Virus record (IMG/VR): IMGVR_UViG_3300028550_000707
Coordinates: 1-22,267 of that record
Strand: one strand, 5' to 3'
Source: a virus
DNA length: 22,267 nt
Shown: positions 16,830 to 21,991 of the stretch, one piece after another
How positions within the stretch are numbered: position 1 is the stretch's first letter
Layout of the letters: every line of letters begins with the position of its first letter
Translations under genes and position numbers: made by a program
Notes under the pieces: generated by a model
Seen by the model: the letters and a program-made list of their open reading frames with translations, nothing else
Told to the model about the DNA's origin: nothing
Database searches by the model: none

Positions 16830-16840
16830 TTGATCTTGGA

Positions 16841-17320
16841 CTATTGAGCGTCTAACAAAGCTTGAATTCTTTCCTCTATGTCCGCTTCTACCTCGTCACT
16901 AGTTCTAGCTTCCTTGGTCTCTACTACATCACTGAACAACGATACGCTTTTGCCCAGTAACTCCAACGCCCTAATCCTAGCTGAATCTGAATCTGATTCC
17001 TTGGACTCTCTATATAGTTGGTCTATGACGTAGTTCCTTGTTCTAAGGCTACTAGCAACTGAACTAACCTGTTTACGCTCTATTGCCCTCTGTATGCTTA
17101 GTGCAATCTTAGGGTTAGCGACAAGCTTGCTAGCTTCTACTTCCACCCACTTGGGGACTTTGTTCGCCTTGGTTAAAGTAACGTCATATACCTTGGCGTA
17201 CGCTTCCTTATAGCTTCCTAACTTGCCCTTGATGATCTCATCAACAAATTGCTTCTGTTTAATAGTTAATGGTGTCTCTTTCGATACCAGTTTTAGATTG
17301 GGTTTTTCTTTGTCATTCAT
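16841..17320 (-). CDS. terS: Terminase small subunit
   Basis: A 159-residue protein with the layout of a terminase small subunit: a polar start, then TIKQKQFVDEIIKGKLGSYKEAY, a DNA-binding helix-turn-helix entry, then EASKLVANPKIALSIQRAIE, a helical oligomerisation part and an acidic C-terminal helix (EVEADIEERIQALLDAQ). It recognises the viral DNA to start packaging and guides the large subunit. The order small-large-portal supports the call. The 537-bp gap to the large subunit is unusual because the two genes are normally adjacent. No clear Shine-Dalgarno precedes the ATG at 17318-17320. Confidence 0.82.
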   Translation of the reverse strand: MNDKEKPNLKLVSKETPLTIKQKQFVDEIIKGKLGSYKEAYAKVYDVTLTKANKVPKWVEVEASKLVANPKIALSIQRAIERKQVSSVASSLRTRNYVIDQLYRESKESDSDSARIRALELLGKSVSLFSDVVETKEARTSDEVEADIEERIQALLDAQ

Positions 17321-17381
17321 GATCTAAATGTTACGCCTTTTATAAAGCTTTGGTAATGCTCACATAGTGCTAGCGAATACT

Positions 17382-17516
17382 ATGGACTGGTTAATATTTA
17401 GCATGATGTTTGCAATGATGTTCTTTTTAGTATTTAATGACTTAACTAACACGAACAAGGGGATTGCCTATTTGACATATTTTAACGACTACCAAGAAGC
17501 AGTATCACATTATTAA
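17382..17516 (+). CDS. Possible small single-pass membrane protein, 44 aa
   Basis: A 44-codon frame in the space between the divergent arms. Residues 3-18 (WLIFSMMFAMMFFLVF) form one strongly hydrophobic helix, followed by a polar tail ending in EAVSHY. The start is a plain ATG with no strong ribosome binding site, which lowers confidence. Small membrane peptides of this build include holin-like and superinfection-exclusion proteins, but nothing here proves such a role. If real, it is the first gene of the rightward arm. Confidence 0.35.
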   Translation: MDWLIFSMMFAMMFFLVFNDLTNTNKGIAYLTYFNDYQEAVSHY

Positions 17517-17671
17517 TATACGAACTTGGTTGATGGTCTCTAGATTTACCATCGATGATAACAAGAAGCATTAAAACAAAAAGCGTACCAGTAGAAGTGC
17601 TACAAGACCTCGATATAGGTTGAAACAAAAGCATGGATGCGGAAACGATAACTTCCAGTTGCGACTCTCCA
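17517..17671 (+). other. Structured leader ahead of the first right-arm gene
   Basis: No gene is seen. Several hairpins can form: a long imperfect one at 17525-17565 (CTTGGTT with AACAAG, and GATGGT with ACCATC), GTAG/CTAC at 17591-17603, ACCT/AGGT at 17607-17620, GCA/TGC at 17631-17640 and GGAA/TTCC at 17641-17656. This dense folding, right before a hammerhead-like element, suggests the region acts as RNA. No conventional promoter with good spacing was found; a TTGACA at 17472 has no matching -10. Confidence 0.45.
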
Positions 17672-17726
17672 AAGTCCCTGAATTAACAGGCTGAATGAGA
17701 ATCCTATTATGGGGTTCAAGAAACTT
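17672..17726 (+). ncRNA. Degenerate hammerhead-like element (type III layout)
   Basis: The parts occur in hammerhead type III order. AAGT (17672-17675) pairs with ACTT (17723-17726) as stem III; C17676 completes a GUC; CCTG/CAGG with an AATTAA loop forms stem I (17677-17690); then CTGAATGA; GAATCC/GGGTTC forms stem II (17699-17717); then GAAAC. Compared with the consensus, there is one extra base in the CUGANGA core and two extra A between stem II and GAAA. It is therefore probably inactive or a variant. The predicted cut would lie 68 nt before the next start codon, as in the better copies. Confidence 0.35.
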
Positions 17727-17744
17727 AATCTATGGAGGATTATT

Positions 17745-18071
17745 ATGAGAATTAAAATATTAAAAGGTCACGATGTGACTACACAAAGAAGTCATGGATA
17801 TGATGAAATATTTGTTACTAATGTGAAAGGAATGGAATGGTGTGAGAATAAAAATAACTTGCCTGAATATGAGTTATTTTGCCATGCTCCTTGCGGTAGT
17901 AATTTGATTATCTTGAAACCAATTGAAGAATCTAATGATGGTACTTTTTATCATGCTAGCGGAAACTTTGGTTGTGCTACTGATTCAAGATTTAGCCAAG
18001 CGATTAAAGAATTGGTTGGATATGATTTTTATGGAGCGGTATCTATCCATGACCAAATGAGCGGATATTAA
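17745..18071 (+). CDS. Hypothetical protein, 108 aa, first clear gene of the right arm
   Basis: A 108-residue protein of unknown function. The ATG at 17745 is chosen over the upstream one at 17709 because GGAGG sits 6 bases ahead of it. It opens with a beta segment MRIKILKGHDV, has four Cys (within EWCENK, LFCHAPCGS and FGCATD) that might bind a metal or form a small core, and ends with a helix (FSQAIKELVGYDF). No membrane segment is present. A hammerhead ribozyme begins directly after its stop codon, so its mRNA 3' end would be set by that cut. Confidence 0.7.
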   Translation: MRIKILKGHDVTTQRSHGYDEIFVTNVKGMEWCENKNNLPEYELFCHAPCGSNLIILKPIEESNDGTFYHASGNFGCATDSRFSQAIKELVGYDFYGAVSIHDQMSGY

Positions 18072-18156
18072 ACCAACTGATGATGACCATTGAAACATGG
18101 TCGAAACTTTAAACCAGTAAGCAGAGATGCTCTGACCCTTTCGAGGGAGTCTTGGT
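18072..18156 (+). ncRNA. Hammerhead ribozyme, type I, GUC cleavage site
   Basis: Stem I is open: ACCAA (18072-18076) pairs with TTGGT (18152-18156). The core CTGATGA (18077-18083) is followed by one extra T, then stem II GACCAT/ATGGTC with a 6-base loop (18085-18102), then GAAAC (18103-18107). Stem III pairs ACTTT (18106-18110) with GGAGT (18146-18150), the last two pairs being G-T. It carries an inner hairpin CAGAG/CTCTG at 18122-18134. The cleavage triplet GTC ends at 18151. An extra base after A9 is known, as I recall, from a chrysanthemum viroid hammerhead. It starts right after the stop codon of the upstream gene. Confidence 0.75.
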
Positions 18157-18173
18157 GCTATCAATCGATAGCA
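18156..18173 (+). other. 7-bp hairpin just after the type I ribozyme
   Basis: TGCTATC (18156-18162) pairs perfectly with GATAGCA (18167-18173) around an AATC loop. After ribozyme cutting it would lie near the 5' end of the AAA+ ATPase mRNA, about 40 bases before the start codon. That could protect the 5' end or set spacing to the GGAGG site (18199-18203). Confidence 0.5.
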
Positions 18174-18211
18174 AATTATTGAAACTTATAAAATACTTGG
18201 AGGTATTAATT

Positions 18212-19276
18212 ATGTTTAAACCAAGCGAAGCGAAATTGTCATGTCTATCTGTTTTGAAGGGGAATAATATTCCTTTTCTAATTGGTGGAACTGGCGTAGG
18301 AAAGAGTGCAATTGTTAAAGAGATTGCGGAGGTATTGGCGGATGGTAAAAAGCTTACTGATTCTGTACACCCTAAAGAAAATGAATATGGATTTATTTCT
18401 TTTAGATTGGGTTTAGTTGAATCCATTGATCTAGGCGGACTACCTTATATAGAGGATGGGACTCAGAAAAAAGCGTTCTTAGGCAACTTGCCTAGAAGCG
18501 GTGAAGGGGTCTTTTTCTTAGATGAATTTGCCCAAGCCCATGGAAGCGTTCAAGCAACGATAGGTCAATTATTAGACCCTAAAGGCGAGAATGAAGAGCG
18601 AAGAATTGGAGATTATGTTTTTCCAAATGGTTGGAAAATTGTCTTAGCAGGCAATAGACATACAGATAGAAGTGGAGCGAATAAAATCCTTAGACATTGC
18701 CAAGATAGAACTACCGCAATTCAGTTTACTCACGATGTGGATGACTGGTTGGCGTGGGCTGATGTCAATGACATTGATATGAATGTACAGGGATTGATTC
18801 GTTATATGCCACAACTTTTATGGTCTTTTGACCCTAAGAGTAATGACCCACAACCAAGCCCAAGATCATGGACTAGGTTAAGCGATACGTTAAAGACTGA
18901 CCCACCTAAATCAATTAAACAAAAATTGTTTGAAGGTGATGTTGGGCAGGAATGTTCGATTGAATTAATGAACTTTATATCGTTGAGAAATGACGTACCC
19001 AACCTAGGCAAAATATGTAAGGGAGAGGACGTTGCTTTAGTTGATGATGCAGGGCTTTGTTATGCAACGACTATTGCTTTAGTGGAAGTCATTGGAAAGG
19101 CTAAAGATGATGATGTATATGAATGGTTTGATAATGCACTTGCTTATATCAAGCGTTTATCTACTGTTGAATTTTCTATCTTTTTTGTTAGAAAACTAAC
19201 TTCACTAAGAAGTGAATTAAAAGATACAGGTTCATATTCAAAATTTAAGGTTGATAACTTAGATTTAGAACTTTAG
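18212..19276 (+). CDS. MoxR-type AAA+ ATPase
   Basis: A 354-residue ATPase. The ATG at 18212 is used because CTTGGAGGTA lies 8 bases upstream; the frame is open to 18152 without a site. It has Walker A GGTGVGKS (residues 25-32), an ESIDLGGLPY segment (70-79) typical of MoxR/AAA_5 proteins, Walker B VFFLDE (100-105), and a sensor region WKIVLAGNRHTDRSGAN. The C-terminal part is helical. MoxR ATPases work with VWA-domain proteins to remodel or activate target proteins, and a VWA gene lies two genes downstream. The target in the infected cell is unknown. It is flanked by ribozymes on both sides. Confidence 0.85.
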   Translation: MFKPSEAKLSCLSVLKGNNIPFLIGGTGVGKSAIVKEIAEVLADGKKLTDSVHPKENEYGFISFRLGLVESIDLGGLPYIEDGTQKKAFLGNLPRSGEGVFFLDEFAQAHGSVQATIGQLLDPKGENEERRIGDYVFPNGWKIVLAGNRHTDRSGANKILRHCQDRTTAIQFTHDVDDWLAWADVNDIDMNVQGLIRYMPQLLWSFDPKSNDPQPSPRSWTRLSDTLKTDPPKSIKQKLFEGDVGQECSIELMNFISLRNDVPNLGKICKGEDVALVDDAGLCYATTIALVEVIGKAKDDDVYEWFDNALAYIKRLSTVEFSIFFVRKLTSLRSELKDTGSYSKFKVDNLDLEL

Positions 19277-19284
19277 TAGGATTG

Positions 19285-19323
19285 GCGGAAAGGAGTATTT
19301 ACTAGTAAATATTCTTTTTCCGC
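19285..19323 (+). other. Long conserved hairpin before ribozyme copy 2
   Basis: GCGGAAA (19285-19291) pairs with TTTCCGC (19317-19323), and the inner arms GAGTATTTAC and GTAAATATTC continue the stem to a tiny loop at ACTAGT, with one bulge and one G-T pair. No T run follows, so it is not an intrinsic terminator. It ends directly at ribozyme stem III, so after cutting it would cap the 3' end of the ATPase mRNA. The same element, with changed stem pairs, occurs at 20386 and 21860. Confidence 0.7.
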
Positions 19324-19376
19324 TTCTGTATTGGGATGTGTATCCCAACTGAAGAGATCAAAAGATCGAAACAGAA
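19324..19376 (+). ncRNA. Hammerhead ribozyme, type III, GUA cleavage site (copy 2)
   Basis: Stem III is open: TTCTGT (19324-19329) pairs with ACAGAA (19371-19376). A17 is 19330, with the predicted cut just after it. Stem I TTGGGAT/ATCCCAA has a GTGT loop (19331-19348). The core CTGAAGA (19349-19355) fits CUGANGA. Stem II GATC/GATC has an AAAA loop (19356-19367), and GAAAC (19368-19372) closes the core. All conserved core bases are present. This is the cleanest copy; the cut leaves a 76-nt leader before the downstream ATG. Confidence 0.85.
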
Positions 19377-19406
19377 ATTTATATCAATTACTTGGAGGTA
19401 ATAATT

Positions 19407-20369
19407 ATGAATAATAAAAATGTAAGTACCCTGTCTGAAAATGCAACGCTAGTACGCTTAAATACTAAGCACCCTAGTGGAGTTAAAACAGATAAGAGAC
19501 TTAAAGAGGATTTGGCAGTAGATCAAGAAGCTGATTATGATTCTTTGCACGTTGCAAAGTACATTTTTGGCAAGGAGACTAATAAGTATTTTAGAAGGAT
19601 TATTAATCAATTTAGAAACAGCGTTTACTACCCTTTAACAGTTCCTTGGGATGATAATACAAGTGATTTTGAAGGGAAGGTTTTGAGCGGTTGGAGATTA
19701 TGTCCTAACAAAGAACTTGACCGCCTTATGGATAGCGTTGACGAAGCTAAGATTCAGTTTGAAAGGGAGGTTAAAAGCTTCTTAGATAACTATGAGAATC
19801 TAATAGAGTCTAACAAGTCAAAACTTGGAAATGCTTTTAGCATATATGATTACCCTAGCAAGGATTTAATCGCGACTAAGTTTAGATTCGATTTTGAATT
19901 GAATACAGTTCCTACTGTATCGACTGGTGATGTTAGATTGAATGTATCTGATAAGTTGAAAGCTAAGATTGAAAAAGATGCTATTAAAAGGGCTAACAAG
20001 AATATTGAAACGATTGCTAGAACTACAGTAGAAGCGTTACTTGATTCTGTTGGACATTTAGTTGAAAAGCTAAAAGGTTATGACCCAAAGAACAAGCAAG
20101 GCGGATTTTTCAAGGATTCAAGCTTCGATAAGATTAGAGAATTTTTGGCAACTTTGCCTAGTATTAATTCTGATATCTTAGGCAATGACCCCTTGATAGC
20201 TAACGCTCATCAAAAGCTTGTTAGCGTATTCGCTAAACTTAATGATATTGATTCTCTTAGAGATGAATCAACAGATGGAGCAAATAAGCGTAAGAAGGTG
20301 GCGGATGAATTAGAGGAATCTATTGACGAACTGAAGGGAGGTTTCTTGGATAATATGTTTAAGAAGTAA
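19407..20369 (+). CDS. Partner protein of the MoxR/VWA module, 320 aa
   Basis: A 320-residue, mainly helical protein of unknown function. The ATG at 19407 is preferred because CTTGGAGGTA sits just upstream; the frame is open to 19392. It has YYPLTVPWDDNTSDFEGKVL (near residue 75), a charged helical run that may form a coiled coil (EAKIQFEREVKSFLDNYENL), a beta stretch RFDFELNTVPTVSTGDVRLN, and a Lys-rich helical C-terminus. Similar coiled proteins stand between MoxR and VWA genes in other phages, as I recall, but I cannot name the family with certainty. Its place suggests it bridges the ATPase and the VWA protein. Confidence 0.7.
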   Translation: MNNKNVSTLSENATLVRLNTKHPSGVKTDKRLKEDLAVDQEADYDSLHVAKYIFGKETNKYFRRIINQFRNSVYYPLTVPWDDNTSDFEGKVLSGWRLCPNKELDRLMDSVDEAKIQFEREVKSFLDNYENLIESNKSKLGNAFSIYDYPSKDLIATKFRFDFELNTVPTVSTGDVRLNVSDKLKAKIEKDAIKRANKNIETIARTTVEALLDSVGHLVEKLKGYDPKNKQGGFFKDSSFDKIREFLATLPSINSDILGNDPLIANAHQKLVSVFAKLNDIDSLRDESTDGANKRKKVADELEESIDELKGGFLDNMFKK

Positions 20370-20385
20370 ACCTCGCGACTAACTA

Positions 20386-20420
20386 GGGAAAAGATATATA
20401 ACTGGTAAATATTTTTTCCC
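20386..20420 (+). other. Long conserved hairpin before ribozyme copy 3
   Basis: GGGAAAAGATAT (20386-20397) pairs with ATATTTTTTCCC (20409-20420) with one G-T pair, around ATAACTGGTAA. The loop shares ACTxGTAA with the copies at 19285 and 21860, while the outer stem is GGG/CCC rather than GCGG/CCGC. That change is compensated on both sides, which supports a real RNA structure. Confidence 0.65.
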
Positions 20421-20435
20421 CACTAGCCGTAGGTT

Positions 20436-20490
20436 TTTCTGTATCAAGATGTGTATCTTGGCTGATGATTGCAAAAGCATGAAACAGAAA
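20436..20490 (+). ncRNA. Hammerhead ribozyme, type III, GUA cleavage site (copy 3)
   Basis: Stem III TTTCTGT (20436-20442) pairs with ACAGAAA (20484-20490). A17 is 20443. Stem I TCAAGAT/ATCTTGG has a GTGT loop (20444-20461, one T-G pair). The core is CTGATGA (20462-20468). Stem II TTGC/GCAT has an AAAA loop (20469-20480), then GAAAC (20481-20485). The weak point is a T-T mismatch at the first pair of stem II. Stem I differs from copy 2 at several pairs, compensated on both sides, while the GTGT and AAAA loops are unchanged. The predicted cut leaves a 69-nt leader. Confidence 0.8.
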
Positions 20491-20512
20491 CAAATTAATA
20501 CTTGGAGGTATT

Positions 20513-21847
20513 ATGAATAGTGAAGAGAGAATTATAAAAGCAAGGGCTAAATTGATGAAAGGCAATATTGGAATGGCTTCAATGCTTCTAAGTCTTACAT
20601 TGATTGAAGCAAATGAAAGGTGCGACACAATGGCAACAGATGGTGTAAATATCTATTGGAATGATGAATTTGTTAAAACATTAACAGACAAAGAAATCCA
20701 AGCGGTATTAGTTCACGAAGCTAGCCATGTTATTTGGGAACACCCTCTTAGAATAGGCAAAAGAAATCATGCAATTTGGAATGTGGCAACGGATTACGTT
20801 ATCAATTCTTGGATTGCATACGATCTTTATATGGAACTACCCAAAGACGGATTATTGGATAGAAAATATAGAGGGCAATCCGCAGAGCAAGTTTACAGAA
20901 CTTTAACTAACGATGATGAAGCCCTACAAGATGCCATAGATGAAATGAAATCTAAATCAGATGATTCTGATTCTGATGAATCTGAGAGTGGCGAAGGCGA
21001 AGGCGAAGGCGATGCTGAAAACGAAGGCGAAGGCGTAGGAAAAGGGAGTGGAAAATCTTTAACTGAAGAACTTGAGAACATGAAACCATCAAGCGGTGGT
21101 GTCTCAATGCCTAAAGATGAAGAGGGCAACGACCTATCAGAGAGTGCTTTATCAGAAATAAAAGAGAACATCCAAAGAACTATATCTATGGCTGATAAGC
21201 TTGAAGGGGTTTCCGATAGTGGAAATTCAATCATGGGTGGTGCTGTACAGACGATGAATGAATCTTATGTCAACTGGGTTGATGTGATGAAGGACTTATT
21301 AACAAGTGCAATAAGTAACAATCCTACTTGGAGTAGGTTAAACAAAAGACATTCTTGGAGGGGTGTTAATTTACCAAGCAAAGACAAAGAACCGCAGGGC
21401 GGTGAAATTGTGGTTGCTATAGATACTTCAGGTTCTGTATCTCAAGAAGAGTTGAATATATTTGCTACTGAAACGCAGAGTTTGTGTGCAGAGTGCGGTA
21501 TCAATAAAATTAGAGTTACCTATTGCGATACATCCGTTATAAGAAACCCTACAACTGGTGAATGGTGGGATGAGTTTGACTTAGATAATGAAGAGTTGGA
21601 ATTCAACCTTAGAGGTGGTGGCGGTACTAGGTTTGAGCCACCTTTCAATTTGTTTAACCATGAAACGGATGATACTGACGATGTTATCGCGTTTATTTAT
21701 TTTACTGATGGTTATTGCGATGTTAGAGCGGAAGTTGAGCCTAGCGTACCAGTCATATGGGCGTTAAGCACAAACGAAAGTTATATGCGAGATTACTATG
21801 ATTATCCTTTTGGGGAAAAAGTACATATCAACATGGAGAACTTGTAG
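20513..21847 (+). CDS. VWA-domain protein with N-terminal HExxH metallopeptidase-like domain
   Basis: A 444-residue protein with two domains, in the style of DUF2201 proteins. Residues 1-130 hold HEASH (68-72) followed by WNVATDYVIN (89-98), a likely zinc site. Residues 140-180 are an acidic Ser/Glu/Gly linker. The C-terminal VWA-like domain (about 295-444) has the MIDAS motif DTSGS (304-308), a likely Thr372 in GGGGTRF and Asp399 in YFTDG. Such proteins pair with MoxR ATPases, and one is encoded two genes upstream. The target is unknown. GGAGG lies 6-7 bases before the ATG. It is flanked by ribozymes on both sides. Confidence 0.85.
   Translation: MNSEERIIKARAKLMKGNIGMASMLLSLTLIEANERCDTMATDGVNIYWNDEFVKTLTDKEIQAVLVHEASHVIWEHPLRIGKRNHAIWNVATDYVINSWIAYDLYMELPKDGLLDRKYRGQSAEQVYRTLTNDDEALQDAIDEMKSKSDDSDSDESESGEGEGEGDAENEGEGVGKGSGKSLTEELENMKPSSGGVSMPKDEEGNDLSESALSEIKENIQRTISMADKLEGVSDSGNSIMGGAVQTMNESYVNWVDVMKDLLTSAISNNPTWSRLNKRHSWRGVNLPSKDKEPQGGEIVVAIDTSGSVSQEELNIFATETQSLCAECGINKIRVTYCDTSVIRNPTTGEWWDEFDLDNEELEFNLRGGGGTRFEPPFNLFNHETDDTDDVIAFIYFTDGYCDVRAEVEPSVPVIWALSTNESYMRDYYDYPFGEKVHINMENL
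20990..21035 (+). repeat. GGCGAA hexamer repeats in the acidic linker
   Basis: Three GGCGAA units in a row (20990-21007) are followed by GGCGAT, and after nine bases by two more GAAGGC-type units. They encode the Gly-Glu run of the linker between the two domains of the VWA protein. Slippage at these units could vary linker length without changing the frame. Confidence 0.7.
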
Positions 21848-21859
21848 AACTTAAACGAA

Positions 21860-21896
21860 GCGGAAAGAATATAGACTAGTAAATATTTCTTTCCGC
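21860..21896 (+). other. Long conserved hairpin before ribozyme copy 4
   Basis: GCGGAAAGAA (21860-21869) pairs with TTTCTTTCCGC at the 3' side (ending 21896) with a one-base bulge, and inner ATAT pairs extend it. The loop region contains ACTAGTAAATATT, identical to the copy at 19285. It lies just before ribozyme copy 4 and would sit at the 3' end of the VWA gene mRNA after cutting. Confidence 0.7.
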
Positions 21897-21903
21897 AAGC
21901 GTT

Positions 21904-21966
21904 TTTCTGTATTGGGAATCAACCCAACTGAAGAGCATCCTTTTTTAGGGATATGCGAAACAGAAA
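21904..21966 (+). ncRNA. Hammerhead ribozyme, type III, GUA cleavage site (copy 4)
   Basis: Stem III TTTCTGT (21904-21910) pairs with ACAGAAA (21960-21966). A17 is 21911. Stem I TTGGG/CCCAA has an AATCAA loop (21912-21927). The core is CTGAAGA (21928-21934). Stem II GCATCC pairs with GGGATATGC (21935-21956) with a two-base bulge and a T-rich loop, then GAAAC (21957-21961). All core bases are present. Its stem lengths and loops differ from copies 2 and 3, so it is not a recent exact copy. The cut leaves an 80-nt leader. Confidence 0.82.
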
Positions 21967-21991
21967 TCAAGCCCTTGGAGGGGTATTTATT

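Larger units (their letters stand above)
16304..16840. other. 537-bp non-coding, palindrome-rich gap between terminase subunit genes
   Basis: No gene of reasonable length is seen on either strand. The gap holds many perfect or near-perfect inverted repeats: ACCTAT/ATAGGT at 16375-16388; an 18-bp palindrome at 16399-16416; a two-part stem at 16496-16522; GGGGTACCCC at 16571-16580; GGGGG/CCCCC at 16651-16663; and TAGTG-ended palindromes at 16664-16754. It also has G-runs (16488-16495) and a GG-repeat (16817-16829). Two TATAAT-type boxes on the minus strand near 16526-16538, with TTGATA 14-21 bases upstream, could serve terL, but the spacing is poor. A packaging start site (cos or pac), an origin or a regulatory RNA would fit; none is proven. 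Confidence 0.7.

Noticed and set aside
17472-17477. TTGACA as a -35 box for the right arm
   Set aside because: No -10-like hexamer lies 16-18 bases downstream, and it falls within the small candidate gene.
17591-17625. A second hammerhead (GTA, hairpins and TTGAAAC) in the first leader
   Set aside because: There is no CUGANGA core between the hairpins, and the stem positions do not fit; only GAAAC is shared.
16304-17744. tRNA genes in the non-coding stretches
   Set aside because: No cloverleaf with a GGTTCRA-type T arm and a 7-bp acceptor stem could be built by eye on either strand.
19285-19323. Intrinsic terminators between right-arm genes
   Set aside because: The hairpins at 19285, 20386 and 21860 are not followed by a T run. 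They lead into the ribozyme stem III strand instead.
20893-21234. Minus-strand 113-codon frame opposite the VWA gene
   Set aside because: It is the complement of the Ser/Glu/Gly linker coding and gives a low-complexity Ser/Pro product, with no site for ribosome binding.
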